Assembly: GCF_028994775.1 (NCBI RefSeq)
Contig: NZ_JAJQMN010000003.1
Location: forward strand, 310,001-374,000
DNA from: Promicromonospora iranensis
Lineage (GTDB): Bacteria; Actinomycetota; Actinomycetes; Actinomycetales; Cellulomonadaceae
Direction of reading: 5' to 3'
Length of the DNA stretch: 64,000 nt
The translations under genes and the position numbers were made by a program. Shown one piece after another: positions 36,590 to 46,737 of this stretch. Below the pieces are notes generated by a model. The model worked only from the letters and a program-made list of their open reading frames with translations, did no database searches and was not told the origin of the DNA. Each line of letters starts with the position of its first letter. Within the stretch, counting starts at the first letter, position 1.

Positions 36590-37138
36590 ATGTCTCCTCA
36601 GAAACGAACACTCGCCGCACTGTCAGTTCTGCTGATGACGCTCCTCGGCGTCCTCGGCGGCTCCCAGGCGGCGCTGGCGTCCTCCTCGGAGGACGCCGTG
36701 CCCACGGCTCAGGGCTCCAGGACGGCGCTGGAGCCCCTGCCGGCGACCGTCACGCCCTCCAGGGCGGCGGACGAGATCCTGCGGTACCGGAACCAGGCGA
36801 CCAACCGCTGCATGGATGACAGCAGTGCCGGATTCCGGACGTGGACGTGCTTCCAGAACAGCAACCAGACCTGGACCGCGCACCCGTGGAACGACGGGAC
36901 GTGGCGGTTCCAGAACCACGCGACCGGTCGATGCATCCAGGCGACCGGCGCGAGCACGCTCCGCACGTGGACCTGTGACTCGTCGGAGAAGCAGAGCTGG
37001 TACATCACGTACTGGAACGACGGCACCCGTCGGCTTCAGAACGAGTACTACGGCACGTGCATCGACGACTCCAACGGCAGCGGCTTTCGTCTCAACCTGT
37101 GCAACTCCAGCACGTTCCAGAGCTGGTGGCGGCAGTGA
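36590..37138 (+). CDS. Secreted ricin-type beta-trefoil lectin
   Basis: 182 residues. Signal peptide (LAALSVLLMTLLGVLGGSQA) then a single RICIN-like domain with three repeats carrying Q-x-W or its equivalent: QTWTAHPW, QSWYITYW and QSWWRQ, and NQATNRCMDD, NHATGRCIQ, NEYYGTCIDD at repeat starts. No enzyme domain is attached, so it is a free carbohydrate-binding module or adhesin. ATG at 36590 follows GGAAG. Stop is 2 bp before a palindromic terminator. Confidence 0.85.
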   Translation: MSPQKRTLAALSVLLMTLLGVLGGSQAALASSSEDAVPTAQGSRTALEPLPATVTPSRAADEILRYRNQATNRCMDDSSAGFRTWTCFQNSNQTWTAHPWNDGTWRFQNHATGRCIQATGASTLRTWTCDSSEKQSWYITYWNDGTRRLQNEYYGTCIDDSNGSGFRLNLCNSSTFQSWWRQ

Positions 37139-37140
37139 TG

Positions 37141-37165
37141 GTCAGCACGCGCACCGCGTGCTGAC
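37141..37165. terminator. Bidirectional 11-bp hairpin between lectin and fdhD
   Basis: GTCAGCACGCG, loop CAC, CGCGTGCTGAC. It fills the gap between two convergent genes exactly, so it can end both transcripts. Confidence 0.8.
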
Positions 37166-37978
37166 TCAGCGCACCCGGTCCGCCCAGGTGTATACGTTCA
37201 TCGAGTCGCCGCGCACGAACCCGAGCAGGGTCAGGCCGCACTCGTCGGCCAGGTCCACGGCGAGCGTGGACGGCGCCGAGATGGCGGACAGCACCGGGAT
37301 GCCGGCTCGCGCCGCCTTCTGCACCAGCTCGAACGACGCCCGCCCGCTGACCTGGAGCACCCTCCCGGCGGCGGGCAGGGCGCCGTCGCGCAGCGCCGCG
37401 CCGACCACCTTGTCGACGGCGTTGTGCCGGCCGACGTCCTCACGGACGTACAGGGGCTCGCCGTCGGCGGTGAACAGGCCCGCCGCGTGCAGGCCACCGG
37501 TCCGGTCGAAGGCCCGCTGGCGCTCGCGCAGCAGGTCGGGCAGGGCGGCGATCACGTCCGCATCGACCGTCACCGGATCCTTGGCGACCGGCCAGCGCAG
37601 CCCTGCCCGAACCTCCACCACGGTGTCCGACCCGCACACCCCGCACGCGCTGGTCGTCGCGAAGGCCCGCTGCCGCGGCGGCTCGACGCCGCGGGCGAGC
37701 GCCACCTCCACCGTGTTGTCCTCGTCGGGACACAGCCGCATCGCCACGATGTCCTCTCGCGCGGCCACAGCGCCCTCCGAGACCAGCCAGCCGGCCACGA
37801 GGTCGAAGTCGTCACCCGGCGTACGCATCGTCACGGTCAGCACGCTGCTGCCCTGCTCCGGGCCGGTGTGGACCAGCCGCACCATCAGTGGTTCCTCGAC
37901 GGCCAGCGTGTCCGGACGTGTCGCACGCGCGCCCTCGCGGACGCGCACGACGCGCCGTCGATCGGTGACGACTCCCAT
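37166..37978 (-). CDS. fdhD: FdhD, formate dehydrogenase sulfurtransferase
   Basis: 270 residues. VEEPLMVRL, DFDLVAGWLVSEG, the active cysteine pair SACGVCG (about residues 110-116), DRTGGLHAAGLF, REDVGRHNAVDKV and VSGRASFELVQKAA are all present. It passes sulfur to the bis-MGD cofactor of formate dehydrogenase. ATG at 37976-37978 (MGVVTDRRRVVR) fits the family; an upstream extension would overlap the divergent molybdoenzyme gene. Confidence 0.95.
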   Translation of the reverse strand: MGVVTDRRRVVRVREGARATRPDTLAVEEPLMVRLVHTGPEQGSSVLTVTMRTPGDDFDLVAGWLVSEGAVAAREDIVAMRLCPDEDNTVEVALARGVEPPRQRAFATTSACGVCGSDTVVEVRAGLRWPVAKDPVTVDADVIAALPDLLRERQRAFDRTGGLHAAGLFTADGEPLYVREDVGRHNAVDKVVGAALRDGALPAAGRVLQVSGRASFELVQKAARAGIPVLSAISAPSTLAVDLADECGLTLLGFVRGDSMNVYTWADRVR

Positions 37979-38055
37979 GCCGCCAGTCTCGCACCCGCAC
38001 GGGGCGAAATGTCCAGGCTCTCCCCACAGGGTGAAGTCCGGCGTAGGGTCGAGCC

Positions 38056-40377
<2,322 letters not shown>

Positions 40378-40383
<6 letters not shown>

Positions 40384-40440
40384 GTGCTGGCTATTTGTTG
40401 GGTTCAGCGGTGCAGACCCACAAATAGCCAGCACTCAACG
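40378..40440. repeat. Palindromic repeat copy 1, 21-bp perfect stem
   Basis: The 5' arm (40378-40398) includes TTGAGTGCTGGCTATTTG and pairs fully with 40420-40440; loop 21 nt. The arm takes in the stop codon of the molybdoenzyme gene. A second, covarying copy is at 42610-42670. It can act as terminator between convergent genes, but the conserved sequence suggests a dispersed repeat family. Confidence 0.85.
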
Positions 40441-40445
40441 AGGGG

Positions 40446-41264
40446 TCAGGTCAGACGGAAGACCGGCCAGGCCAGCTCCGTGCGCCAGGACGCCCGGTCG
40501 GAGGTGTCGGCCGGGGCGACGAGATAGGTCTCGCGCACCGGGCCCTCGACCGCCAGGGCGTGGTCGACCACCCATGCGCCGAGCCTGCCGTACGTGACGT
40601 CGATGTCGTCGTGCGGGCCGCGGTGGACCACCGTCGCGAGCTCCGCGGCGGGCAGCTCGACCGGCCGCACCCGCCCGTGCTCCGGCGGGTCCGCCACGGG
40701 TCGGTACACCAGCACCGACCCATGCCCGTCACTGAACAGCTCGTTCGCGTAGTGCCCGCCGGGCGGCCCCAGGCGGTCGTGGCCGGCGACAGCGGCATCC
40801 AGCTCCGCCATGGCCGCCGAGTACCAGGCCAGGACCTCGTCCTGCGCGACCACACCGGTGATCGCCGCGACCCGCCGGGCGGGCTCGGTGCGCAGCGCGA
40901 CCTCCGGCGGCGTGCTCGGGCTGAGCAGCTGCCGCAGGGAGGCGACGGCGGCCCGGGTCCGATCGAGCTCCGCCTCCAGCCGCCGGAGATGACCGGTGAC
41001 GAGCTCCGCCCGAGCCTCGGCGTCCTGCGTCGCGAGGATCTGTTGCACCTCCGCCAGGGGCACGTCGAGCTGCCGCAGGCGGTGGATCACCTGGGCGGGC
41101 GGGATCTGCGCGCTCGTGTAGTACCGGTAGCCGCTGACCGGGTCGACCCGCTCCGGCTCCAGCAGCCCCGATTCGTGGTACCGGCGCAGGGTGCGCACGC
41201 TCAGGTGGGTGAGCTGGGCGAACTCACCGATGGTCAGACCCCGGTCCACCACATGACTGGTCAC
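40446..41264 (-). CDS. MerR-family regulator with effector-binding C-terminal domain
   Basis: 272 residues. MerR HTH: LTIGEFAQLTHLSVRTLRRYHESGLLEPERVDPVSGYRYY at about 9-48, a coiled coil (about 75-120) and a GyrI-like effector domain (ATVVHRGPHDDIDVTYGRLGAWV). It should twist the long-spacer promoters at 41295-41361. GTG start at 41262-41264 (MTSHVVDRG); upstream GTG at 41279 is an alternative. Confidence 0.88.
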   Translation of the reverse strand: MTSHVVDRGLTIGEFAQLTHLSVRTLRRYHESGLLEPERVDPVSGYRYYTSAQIPPAQVIHRLRQLDVPLAEVQQILATQDAEARAELVTGHLRRLEAELDRTRAAVASLRQLLSPSTPPEVALRTEPARRVAAITGVVAQDEVLAWYSAAMAELDAAVAGHDRLGPPGGHYANELFSDGHGSVLVYRPVADPPEHGRVRPVELPAAELATVVHRGPHDDIDVTYGRLGAWVVDHALAVEGPVRETYLVAPADTSDRASWRTELAWPVFRLT

Positions 41265-41294
41265 CGCATCACTTCTCACCGCACCACTGTGCAC

Positions 41295-41311
41295 CCTCCC
41301 CCGGGGAGAGG
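41295..41311 (-). promoter_or_regulatory. MerR-type operator facing the merR gene
   Basis: Read on the minus strand, CCTCTCCCCGGGGGAGG lies between TCGAGC and CACAGT, spaced like an elongated MerR promoter. It is the exact reverse complement of the site at 41336-41352. Confidence 0.55.
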
Positions 41312-41330
41312 CTCGACCGGGAGCGGCCGG

Positions 41331-41361
41331 TTGACCCTCTCCCCGGGGGAGGCCGCAGCGT
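41331..41361 (+). promoter_or_regulatory. MerR-type promoter of the SDR gene (19-bp spacer)
   Basis: -35 TTGACC (41331-41336), -10 CAGCGT (41356-41361), 19-bp spacer holding the palindromic CCTCTCCCCGGGGGAGG. The -10 sequence and layout recall the tipA promoter activated by TipAL. The ATG at 41369 is 7 bp after the -10, so the message is probably leaderless. Confidence 0.75.
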
Positions 41362-41368
41362 GGGGGCC

Positions 41369-42187
41369 ATGCACACCACCGACGACGCCTCCCCACCGCC
41401 CGTGACCATCAGCGACCGTCTCGACGGCCGCCGCGCCCTCGTGACCGGTGCCGGCCGGGGCACCGGTGCCGCCGTCGCGGCACGTCTGCGCGAGGCCGGA
41501 GCGATCGTGCTCGGCACGGCCCGCACGGCACCCCCGGTACTGCCTGACCGGCACGACTTCGTCGTCGCCGACCTGACGTCTCCCGACGGCGTCGCGCGCG
41601 TGGCCGAGCAGGCCGCCGAACGGCTCGGCGGCCTCGACATCCTGGTGAACACGCTCGGCGGGTCGCGGTCGCCGTCCGGCGGCTTCGCGGCCCTCACCGA
41701 CGAGCACTGGGCCCACGAGCTGGACCTGAACCTGCTCGCGGCCGTCCGGCTCGACCGGGCCCTGGTCCCCGGCATGGTCGGTGCCGGCCGGGGAGCGGTG
41801 GTGCACGTCGCGTCGATCCAGCGCAGGCAGCCCCTGCACGCGGCCACGCTCGGCTACGCCGCGGCCAAGGCCGCGTTGACGACGTACAGCAAGGGGCTGG
41901 CCAACGAGGTGGGCCCGTACGGCGTCCGGGTCAACGTCGTCTCCCCCGGCTTCATCCGGTCGTCGGGTGCGGACGGCCTGGTCGAGCGCTTGTCCACCGG
42001 TCAGGGCATCACGCGGGAGGAGGCCCTGGGCCAGGTCATGGACTCGCTCGGCGGCATCCCGCTCGGGCGGCCGAGCGAACCCGCCGAGGTGGCAGAACTT
42101 GTCGCGTTCCTCGTCGGCGACCGCTCGGCGGCCATCACGGGTGCCGAGCACACGATCGACGGCGGGACGGTCCCGACGGTCGGCTGA
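41369..42187 (+). CDS. SDR-family oxidoreductase
   Basis: 272 residues. TGAGRGTGAAVAARL cofactor loop (about 26-40), ILVNTLGG replacing NNAG, VHVASIQRR with catalytic Ser, YAAAKAALTTYSKGLA (Tyr and Lys), and the C-terminal LVGDRSAAITGAEHTIDGGTVP of the FabG-like group. ATG at 41369 is favoured by the promoter; GTG at 41360 would add three residues. Likely induced by the divergent MerR protein. Confidence 0.9.
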   Translation: MHTTDDASPPPVTISDRLDGRRALVTGAGRGTGAAVAARLREAGAIVLGTARTAPPVLPDRHDFVVADLTSPDGVARVAEQAAERLGGLDILVNTLGGSRSPSGGFAALTDEHWAHELDLNLLAAVRLDRALVPGMVGAGRGAVVHVASIQRRQPLHAATLGYAAAKAALTTYSKGLANEVGPYGVRVNVVSPGFIRSSGADGLVERLSTGQGITREEALGQVMDSLGGIPLGRPSEPAEVAELVAFLVGDRSAAITGAEHTIDGGTVPTVG

Positions 42188-42226
42188 CACCGCCGTCGGA
42201 CACACACCGAGGAAAGGAAGAACAGC

Positions 42227-42604
42227 ATGAACGCAGCACAGGAGAGCACCACCACAGGAGGCGACGCCGCCGAGCTCGGCGACGTGCCCACCGTCGTCGC
42301 CGCGCACCAGGCGGCCCACGAGGCACGCGACGTCGAACGGGAGTTGGCCTGCTTCGCCGAGCATGCCTCCGTCACCGACGAGGGCCACACCTACCGGGGC
42401 CTGGCCGAGATCCGGGCCTGGCTGGGCCGCGCGGCGAACGAGTACACCTACACGAGCGAGCTCACCGCCGTCCGCCAGGACGACGCGGAGCACTGGACAG
42501 CCATGCGGCACCTGGAGGGCGACTTCCCGGGTGGCGTCGTCGACCTCCGCTACCGTTACACGCTGGACGCCGACCGCATCGTGCACCTGACCATCGCCCC
42601 CTGA
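42227..42604 (+). CDS. SnoaL/NTF2-like protein
   Basis: 125 residues. A cone-shaped alpha-beta fold is suggested by VVAAHQAAHEARDVERELACFAEHASVTDEGHTYRGLAEIRAWL and YRYTLDADRIVHLTIAP. Members are small isomerases, hydrolases or ligand binders. Good GGAAAGGAAG site; 39 bp after the SDR stop, so the same MerR-driven transcript probably carries it. Confidence 0.8.
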   Translation: MNAAQESTTTGGDAAELGDVPTVVAAHQAAHEARDVERELACFAEHASVTDEGHTYRGLAEIRAWLGRAANEYTYTSELTAVRQDDAEHWTAMRHLEGDFPGGVVDLRYRYTLDADRIVHLTIAP

Positions 42605-42609
42605 AGCCA

Positions 42610-42670
42610 GTTGAGTGCTGGGTATTTGCGGGTCAGAGCCTCCTGATCGCACAAATACCCAGCACTCAAC
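42610..42670. repeat. Palindromic repeat copy 2, 19-bp perfect stem
   Basis: GTTGAGTGCTGGGTATTTG (42610-42628) pairs with 42652-42670. Compared with copy 1 the position after TGG is G instead of C, and the opposite arm has changed in step (CCC instead of GCC), so pairing is kept. Both copies are followed by GAGGG. It lies between the SnoaL gene and the convergent symporter gene. Confidence 0.85.
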
Positions 42671-42687
42671 GAGGGTGGTTCAGCCGG

Positions 42688-44337
42688 TCAGTGCGCCGTC
42701 GCCTTCTCCGCGCCCGCGCCCGTCAGGGAGCGGACCTCCATCTCGGCGTACTTCTCCGGGTGCGACCGCTCCTTGCTCAGGTACGTGCCGACGATGCCGA
42801 GCACGAACGCGAGCGGGATCGTCACGATGCCCGGGTTGTCGAGCGGGAACCAGTGGAAGTCGATGCTCGGGTCGCTGATCATCGACTTGCTGAGCCCGGT
42901 CACCGGGTCGGCGGGCTTGCCCGACACGACGGGCGAGAAGATGATCAGCACGATCGTCGAGATCAGGCCGCCGTAGATGCTCCACAGCGCGCCGGACGTG
43001 TTGAACCGCTTCCAGAACAGCGAGTAGATGATCGTCGGCAGGTTCGCCGACGCCGCCACGCAGAACGCCAGCGCCACGAGGAACGCGATGTTCTGCCCGT
43101 TGGCGAAGATGCCGCCGATGATGGCGATGATGCCGATCACGACCACCGTCCAGCGGGCCACCTTGACCTCGCCGTCCGGCGCGACCTGCCCCTTCTTGAT
43201 GATCGAGGCGTAGATGTCGTGCGAGAAGCTCGCCGCCGCGGTGATCGTCAGGCCGGCGACCACGGCGAGGATGGTCGCGAAGGCGACCGCCGCGATGATG
43301 CCGAGCAGGATCTCGCCGCCGAGCTCGAACGCCAGCAGCGGGGCCGCGGAGTTCTGTCCGCCCGGTGCCGCGAGGATCGCCTCGGGTCCGACCAGCGCCG
43401 CCGCCCCGTACCCGAGCACCAGCGTGAACAGGTAGAAGATGCCGATCAACCAGATCGCCACGACCACGGACTTCCGGGCCTCCTTGGCGGACGGCACCGT
43501 GTAGAAGCGCATCAGCACGTGCGGCAGACCCGCGGTGCCGAGCACCAGCGCCAGCGCGAGGGACAGGAAGTCGAGCTGCGAGACGGCGGTGGCGCCGTAC
43601 TGCAGACCCGGCTCGAGGATCGCCTCGCCGTTCTCGCCGGCCATGTTCACGGCCTCCTGCATGACAGCGGACAGGTTGAAGCCGAAGAGGGCCAGCACCC
43701 AGATCGTCATGGCCCCGGCGCCCAGGATGAGCAGGGTCGCCTTGATGATCTGCACCCACGTGGTGCCCTTCATGCCGCCCACCAGCACGTACAGGATCAT
43801 GAGGGCACCCACGACGGCGATGACGACGCCCTGTCCGGCCTGGTCGGTGATACCGAGCAGGAGAGCGACCAGCCCGCCCGCGCCCGCCATCTGCGCCAGC
43901 AGGTAGAAGAACACCACCGCGAGCGTCGAGATCGCCGCGGCCATCCGGATCGGCCGCTGCTTGAGCCGGAACGACAGCACGTCGGCCATCGTGAACTTGC
44001 CGGTGTTGCGCAGCAGCTCGGCGACCAGCAGCAGGGCTACGAGCCAGGCCACGAGGAAGCCGATCGAGTACAGGAAGCCGTCGTACCCGTTGACGGCGAT
44101 GGCACCCGCGATCCCCAGGAAGCTCGCCGCGGACAGGTAGTCGCCGGCGATCGCCGTGCCGTTCTGGGTGCCGGTGAAGTTGCGGCCGCCGGCGTAGAAG
44201 TCCGCGGCGCTCTTGTTCTGCCGGGACACCCGGAAGACGACGATCAGGGTGACGACGACGAACGCCGCGAAGATGCCGATGTTGATCCAGATGTTGCCGA
44301 CGTTCGTGGCCGCCGCTGCCATGACCGTCCCGTTCAC
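42688..44337 (-). CDS. actP: Cation/acetate symporter, ActP type (symporter 1)
   Basis: 549 residues, about 13 membrane segments. SSS-family features: SAADFYAGGRNFTGTQNGTAIAGDYLSAASFLGIAG at the start, GGMKGTTWVQIIKATLL, GTAGLPHVLMRFYTVPSAKEARKSV and ASFSHDIYASIIKKG. It takes up acetate or a related short carboxylate with Na+ or H+. GTG start at 44335-44337 in a GTGA overlap with the DUF485 stop. Symbol given as the best family name. Confidence 0.9.
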   Translation of the reverse strand: MNGTVMAAAATNVGNIWINIGIFAAFVVVTLIVVFRVSRQNKSAADFYAGGRNFTGTQNGTAIAGDYLSAASFLGIAGAIAVNGYDGFLYSIGFLVAWLVALLLVAELLRNTGKFTMADVLSFRLKQRPIRMAAAISTLAVVFFYLLAQMAGAGGLVALLLGITDQAGQGVVIAVVGALMILYVLVGGMKGTTWVQIIKATLLILGAGAMTIWVLALFGFNLSAVMQEAVNMAGENGEAILEPGLQYGATAVSQLDFLSLALALVLGTAGLPHVLMRFYTVPSAKEARKSVVVAIWLIGIFYLFTLVLGYGAAALVGPEAILAAPGGQNSAAPLLAFELGGEILLGIIAAVAFATILAVVAGLTITAAASFSHDIYASIIKKGQVAPDGEVKVARWTVVVIGIIAIIGGIFANGQNIAFLVALAFCVAASANLPTIIYSLFWKRFNTSGALWSIYGGLISTIVLIIFSPVVSGKPADPVTGLSKSMISDPSIDFHWFPLDNPGIVTIPLAFVLGIVGTYLSKERSHPEKYAEMEVRSLTGAGAEKATAH

Positions 44338-44672
44338 AGCGCGCCCTCCTCGATCTCCTCGCGCAGGGCCTTGGCCCGGGCGTCGAACTTGTTGTTCGCC
44401 CACCGCGCGTAGAGCGTGGTGATCACGAACGTGGACACGAACTGCAGCAGCCCGAAGATGAGACCCACGGTGATGGTGCCGCCCACGCGGATGCTCATGA
44501 AGTCGTGCGCGTACGTGCTCATGAGCGCGTACAGCAGGTACCAGACGAGGAACAGCGCCGTCATCGGGAAGACGAAGTTGCGGAAGGCCTTGCGGAGACT
44601 CTGGAACTCGTCCGATCTCTCGACCCGCTGGTAATCGGTTTCTACAGGCCCTGAAGCCTCTACATCACTCAA
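44334..44672 (-). CDS. DUF485 membrane protein, symporter partner
   Basis: 112 residues, two membrane segments with FRNFVFPMTALFLVWYLLYALMSTYA and ITVGLIFGLLQFVSTFVITTLYARWANNKFD, the classic DUF485 (YjcH-like) pattern. TTG start at 44670-44672 with GGAGG at proper distance. It precedes and overlaps actP, as in the E. coli yjcH-actP arrangement. A CRP/GlxR-like site lies 72-87 bp upstream. Confidence 0.92.
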   Translation of the reverse strand: MSDVEASGPVETDYQRVERSDEFQSLRKAFRNFVFPMTALFLVWYLLYALMSTYAHDFMSIRVGGTITVGLIFGLLQFVSTFVITTLYARWANNKFDARAKALREEIEEGAL

Positions 44673-44743
44673 GACGCCTCCATTGGCTCATGGGGGCGCG
44701 CGCTGTGCCCGCGACCCGGTGCGCCCTTCGCACCGCGGCCCAA

Positions 44744-44759
44744 TGTGCCGCATTTCACA
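44744..44759. promoter_or_regulatory. CRP/GlxR-like site upstream of DUF485-actP
   Basis: TGTGC-CGCATT-TCACA, i.e. TGTG-N8-CACA, the core of actinobacterial Crp/GlxR sites. It lies between the trmB stop and the DUF485 start. A second such site is at 62144-62159 at nearly the same distance from the other symporter operon. Confidence 0.55.
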
Positions 44760-44796
44760 TGGCTGAGGCAAACGCCTTTCCCGGCACGTCGCCAGG

Positions 44797-45618
44797 TCAG
44801 CGTCGTACGTACTCCAGGTCGGCGATCTTGCGTCCGGCCTGGTGAGCCTTGCGCTCGAACCCGGTGAGCACGCGCCGCTCGAACCGGGGGGCCAGGGCGC
44901 CCGCGCCGTGCGCGTTGGTGAGCCCGGCGTCGGCTTCGAGCACCTCGACCATCTGCTCGGCGTACTCCGCCCAGTCGGTCGCGAGCCGCAGGATCCCGCC
45001 GGGCCGCAGCACGCGGGCCGCGAGCGCCGCGAACTCCGCGGTGACCAGACGGCGCTTGTGGTGGCGCGCCTTGTGCCAGGGGTCGGGGAAGAAGACCCAG
45101 AGCTCGTCGACGGACCCGGCCGGGATCGTGGTCTCCAGCAGCTCGGCCGCGTTGGCCTGCACGAGCCGCAGGTTCGGCAGCCCGTCCTGGCCGAGGGCCG
45201 CTCCGGCCCGCTCGGCACGCGCGATCGTGTGTGCCAGGCCGGGCTGGTAGACCTCGACGGCGAGGTAGTCGCGTGCGGGGTCGGTGACGGCCGCCTCGAC
45301 GACGGCGTCGCCCAGACCGGAGCCGATCTCCACGACCAGCGGTGCCGTGCGGCCGAACACCGCCGCCGCGTCAAGCACGTACCGAGGGTCGACGGAGGTC
45401 CGGGCGATCGCCCGGGGCACGTCGATCAGGTAGGTACCGTGCCGCTCGGCCCACATCCGCTTCTGGCTGTCGGTGAGCCGGCCGGACCGGCGCACGAACG
45501 ACACCGGCTTCGTCCGGAACCCCGCGAGCTCGGGCCGGTCCGCGGCGTCGGGCCGGTCCGCGGCGTCGGGCTGGTGCGGGGCGTCGGGCTGGGGCGGAAC
45601 GGGCTGACTCACGGGCAC
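44797..45618 (-). CDS. trmB: tRNA (guanine-N7-)-methyltransferase
   Basis: 273 residues. TrmB pattern: RRSGRLTDSQKRMWAERHG, VVEIGSGLGDAVVEAA (SAM site), YLAVEVYQPGL, DELWVFFPDPWHKARHHKRRLV (catalytic signature) and GGILRLATDWAEYAEQM. Makes m7G46 in tRNA. GTG start. The extra N-terminal tail contains an 18-nt repeat coding for PDAADR units, unlike the conserved core. Confidence 0.95.
   Translation of the reverse strand: MPVSQPVPPQPDAPHQPDAADRPDAADRPELAGFRTKPVSFVRRSGRLTDSQKRMWAERHGTYLIDVPRAIARTSVDPRYVLDAAAVFGRTAPLVVEIGSGLGDAVVEAAVTDPARDYLAVEVYQPGLAHTIARAERAGAALGQDGLPNLRLVQANAAELLETTIPAGSVDELWVFFPDPWHKARHHKRRLVTAEFAALAARVLRPGGILRLATDWAEYAEQMVEVLEADAGLTNAHGAGALAPRFERRVLTGFERKAHQAGRKIADLEYVRR
45532..45585. 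repeat. Three tandem 18-nt repeats at the trmB 5' end
   Basis: Units GGGCCGGTCCGCGGCGTC at 45532 and 45550 are identical; the third at 45568 differs at three or so positions. They code in frame for Asp/Ala/Pro-rich residues ahead of the enzyme core. Confidence 0.8.
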
Positions 45619-45752
45619 AGCGTACGAGGTGGCGGCCGGGCGTTGCGTATCCGCAAGGATTCGGGGCTCGCCGTGCGGGCGGGCTCCGGCCTACGGAAGG
45701 CTGGGAGCGGATCACCTGAAGCACCCCCGGACGACCTCTGATCGGAAGCACC

Positions 45753-46034
45753 ATGACCGACCGCGGCTCGTGCTCCCAGGTCGAGCTCGACGGACGGCGC
45801 GTCGTGATCGACCTGTCCGACGCCGACCTCGCACAGCTCACCAGGATCGCGACGAGGCGCCGCGCCTGCGCCCCCGATCTCGTCCTGGACTGGATCCGTC
45901 GTGGGCTGTACGGCGAGGGCGCCTGGGCCGAGCTGAGCGGCAGGCCTGACCGGATGGCGCGTGACGTCGCGGTCGCACGACAGATCGACGAGCTGTTCGA
46001 GGGCCTGCTCGGCGACCACCGCGACAGTGACTGA
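45753..46034 (+). CDS. Hypothetical protein, 93 residues
   Basis: ATG with GGAAG upstream. Sequence VELDGRRVVIDLSDADLAQLTRIATRR suggests a strand followed by helices, then DWIRRGLYGEGAWAEL and IDELFEGLLGDHRDSD. A ribbon-helix-helix DNA-binding fold is possible but I cannot confirm it. It stands between trmB (divergent) and a tetR gene (convergent). Confidence 0.6.
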   Translation: MTDRGSCSQVELDGRRVVIDLSDADLAQLTRIATRRRACAPDLVLDWIRRGLYGEGAWAELSGRPDRMARDVAVARQIDELFEGLLGDHRDSD

Positions 46035-46046
46035 CCCGCCGGCGCC

Positions 46047-46649
46047 TCAGAGCCGACCGACCTCCGCCTCGAGCATGCTCACGGCCTCGGCCGGCTCGAG
46101 GTCGCCGACCAGGACCCGGAGCGTCAGGCCGTCGGCCAGGGCGAGCAGGCGCCTGGCCTGCTGCAGCGCCGCCGGGTCGTCGGCGTCGTCTCCGGGACCG
46201 GCGCCGGCCAGGTCAGCCCGGTCATCCCGGTCGGCCCGGATCAGCCGCACGCACTCCTCCTCCGCGCCCCGGCGGGCCTCGGCCAGCACCTGGCGGACGG
46301 CGGAGTCGTTGATCGACTTCGCCACGTAGGCGTACCAGACACTGACGCCCATGCGCCCGGCGTCGTCCCGCGGGATCTGCTGGCTCACGACGTGCAGCAG
46401 GCGCTCGCGCGGCGCGGCGTCGGCCGTCTCCCGGTAGCCGCCGTACGCGCTCTGGACCAGCGAGGTGCACCCGGCGAGGACGAGAGCCTCCTTCGTGCCG
46501 AAGTAGTGCTGGATCCGCCCCATCGAGACGCCCGCCTCCGCCGCGACGTGCCGCAGGCTGACGCCCTCGATCCCGTGCTGGGCGATCACCAGCCAGAGCG
46601 CGTAGACGATCTCCCAGCGGCGTTGTTCATGGTCGACGACTCTCGGCAT
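46047..46649 (-). CDS. TetR-family regulator
   Basis: 200 residues. HTH at about 10-55: WEIVYALWLVIAQHGIEGVSLRHVAAEAGVSMGRIQHYFGTKEALVLAG. The C-terminal domain is of the BetI/AcrR-like actinobacterial group. ATG at 46647-46649 gives MPRVVDHEQ; a longer version (46676) would run into the operator. Divergent from the alpha/beta hydrolase. Confidence 0.9.
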   Translation of the reverse strand: MPRVVDHEQRRWEIVYALWLVIAQHGIEGVSLRHVAAEAGVSMGRIQHYFGTKEALVLAGCTSLVQSAYGGYRETADAAPRERLLHVVSQQIPRDDAGRMGVSVWYAYVAKSINDSAVRQVLAEARRGAEEECVRLIRADRDDRADLAGAGPGDDADDPAALQQARRLLALADGLTLRVLVGDLEPAEAVSMLEAEVGRL

Positions 46650-46662
46650 GCGCCCACGATAA

Positions 46663-46704
46663 CAATACGGTCGCATCGCAACCTGTTACGATGCGATCGT
46701 ATTG
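46663..46704. promoter_or_regulatory. TetR operator, 16-bp arms with one mismatch
   Basis: CAATACGGTCGCATCG (46663-46678) and CGATGCGATCGTATTG (46689-46704), 10-nt spacer. It fills most of the 88-bp divergent region and overlaps probable promoters of both genes. Confidence 0.75.
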
Positions 46705-46737
46705 CAAAACAGCCGACGCCCCCGGGAGGACCCTCCG

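Noticed and set aside
45532..45585. CRISPR array
   Set aside because: Only three units, no spacers and in frame with trmB.
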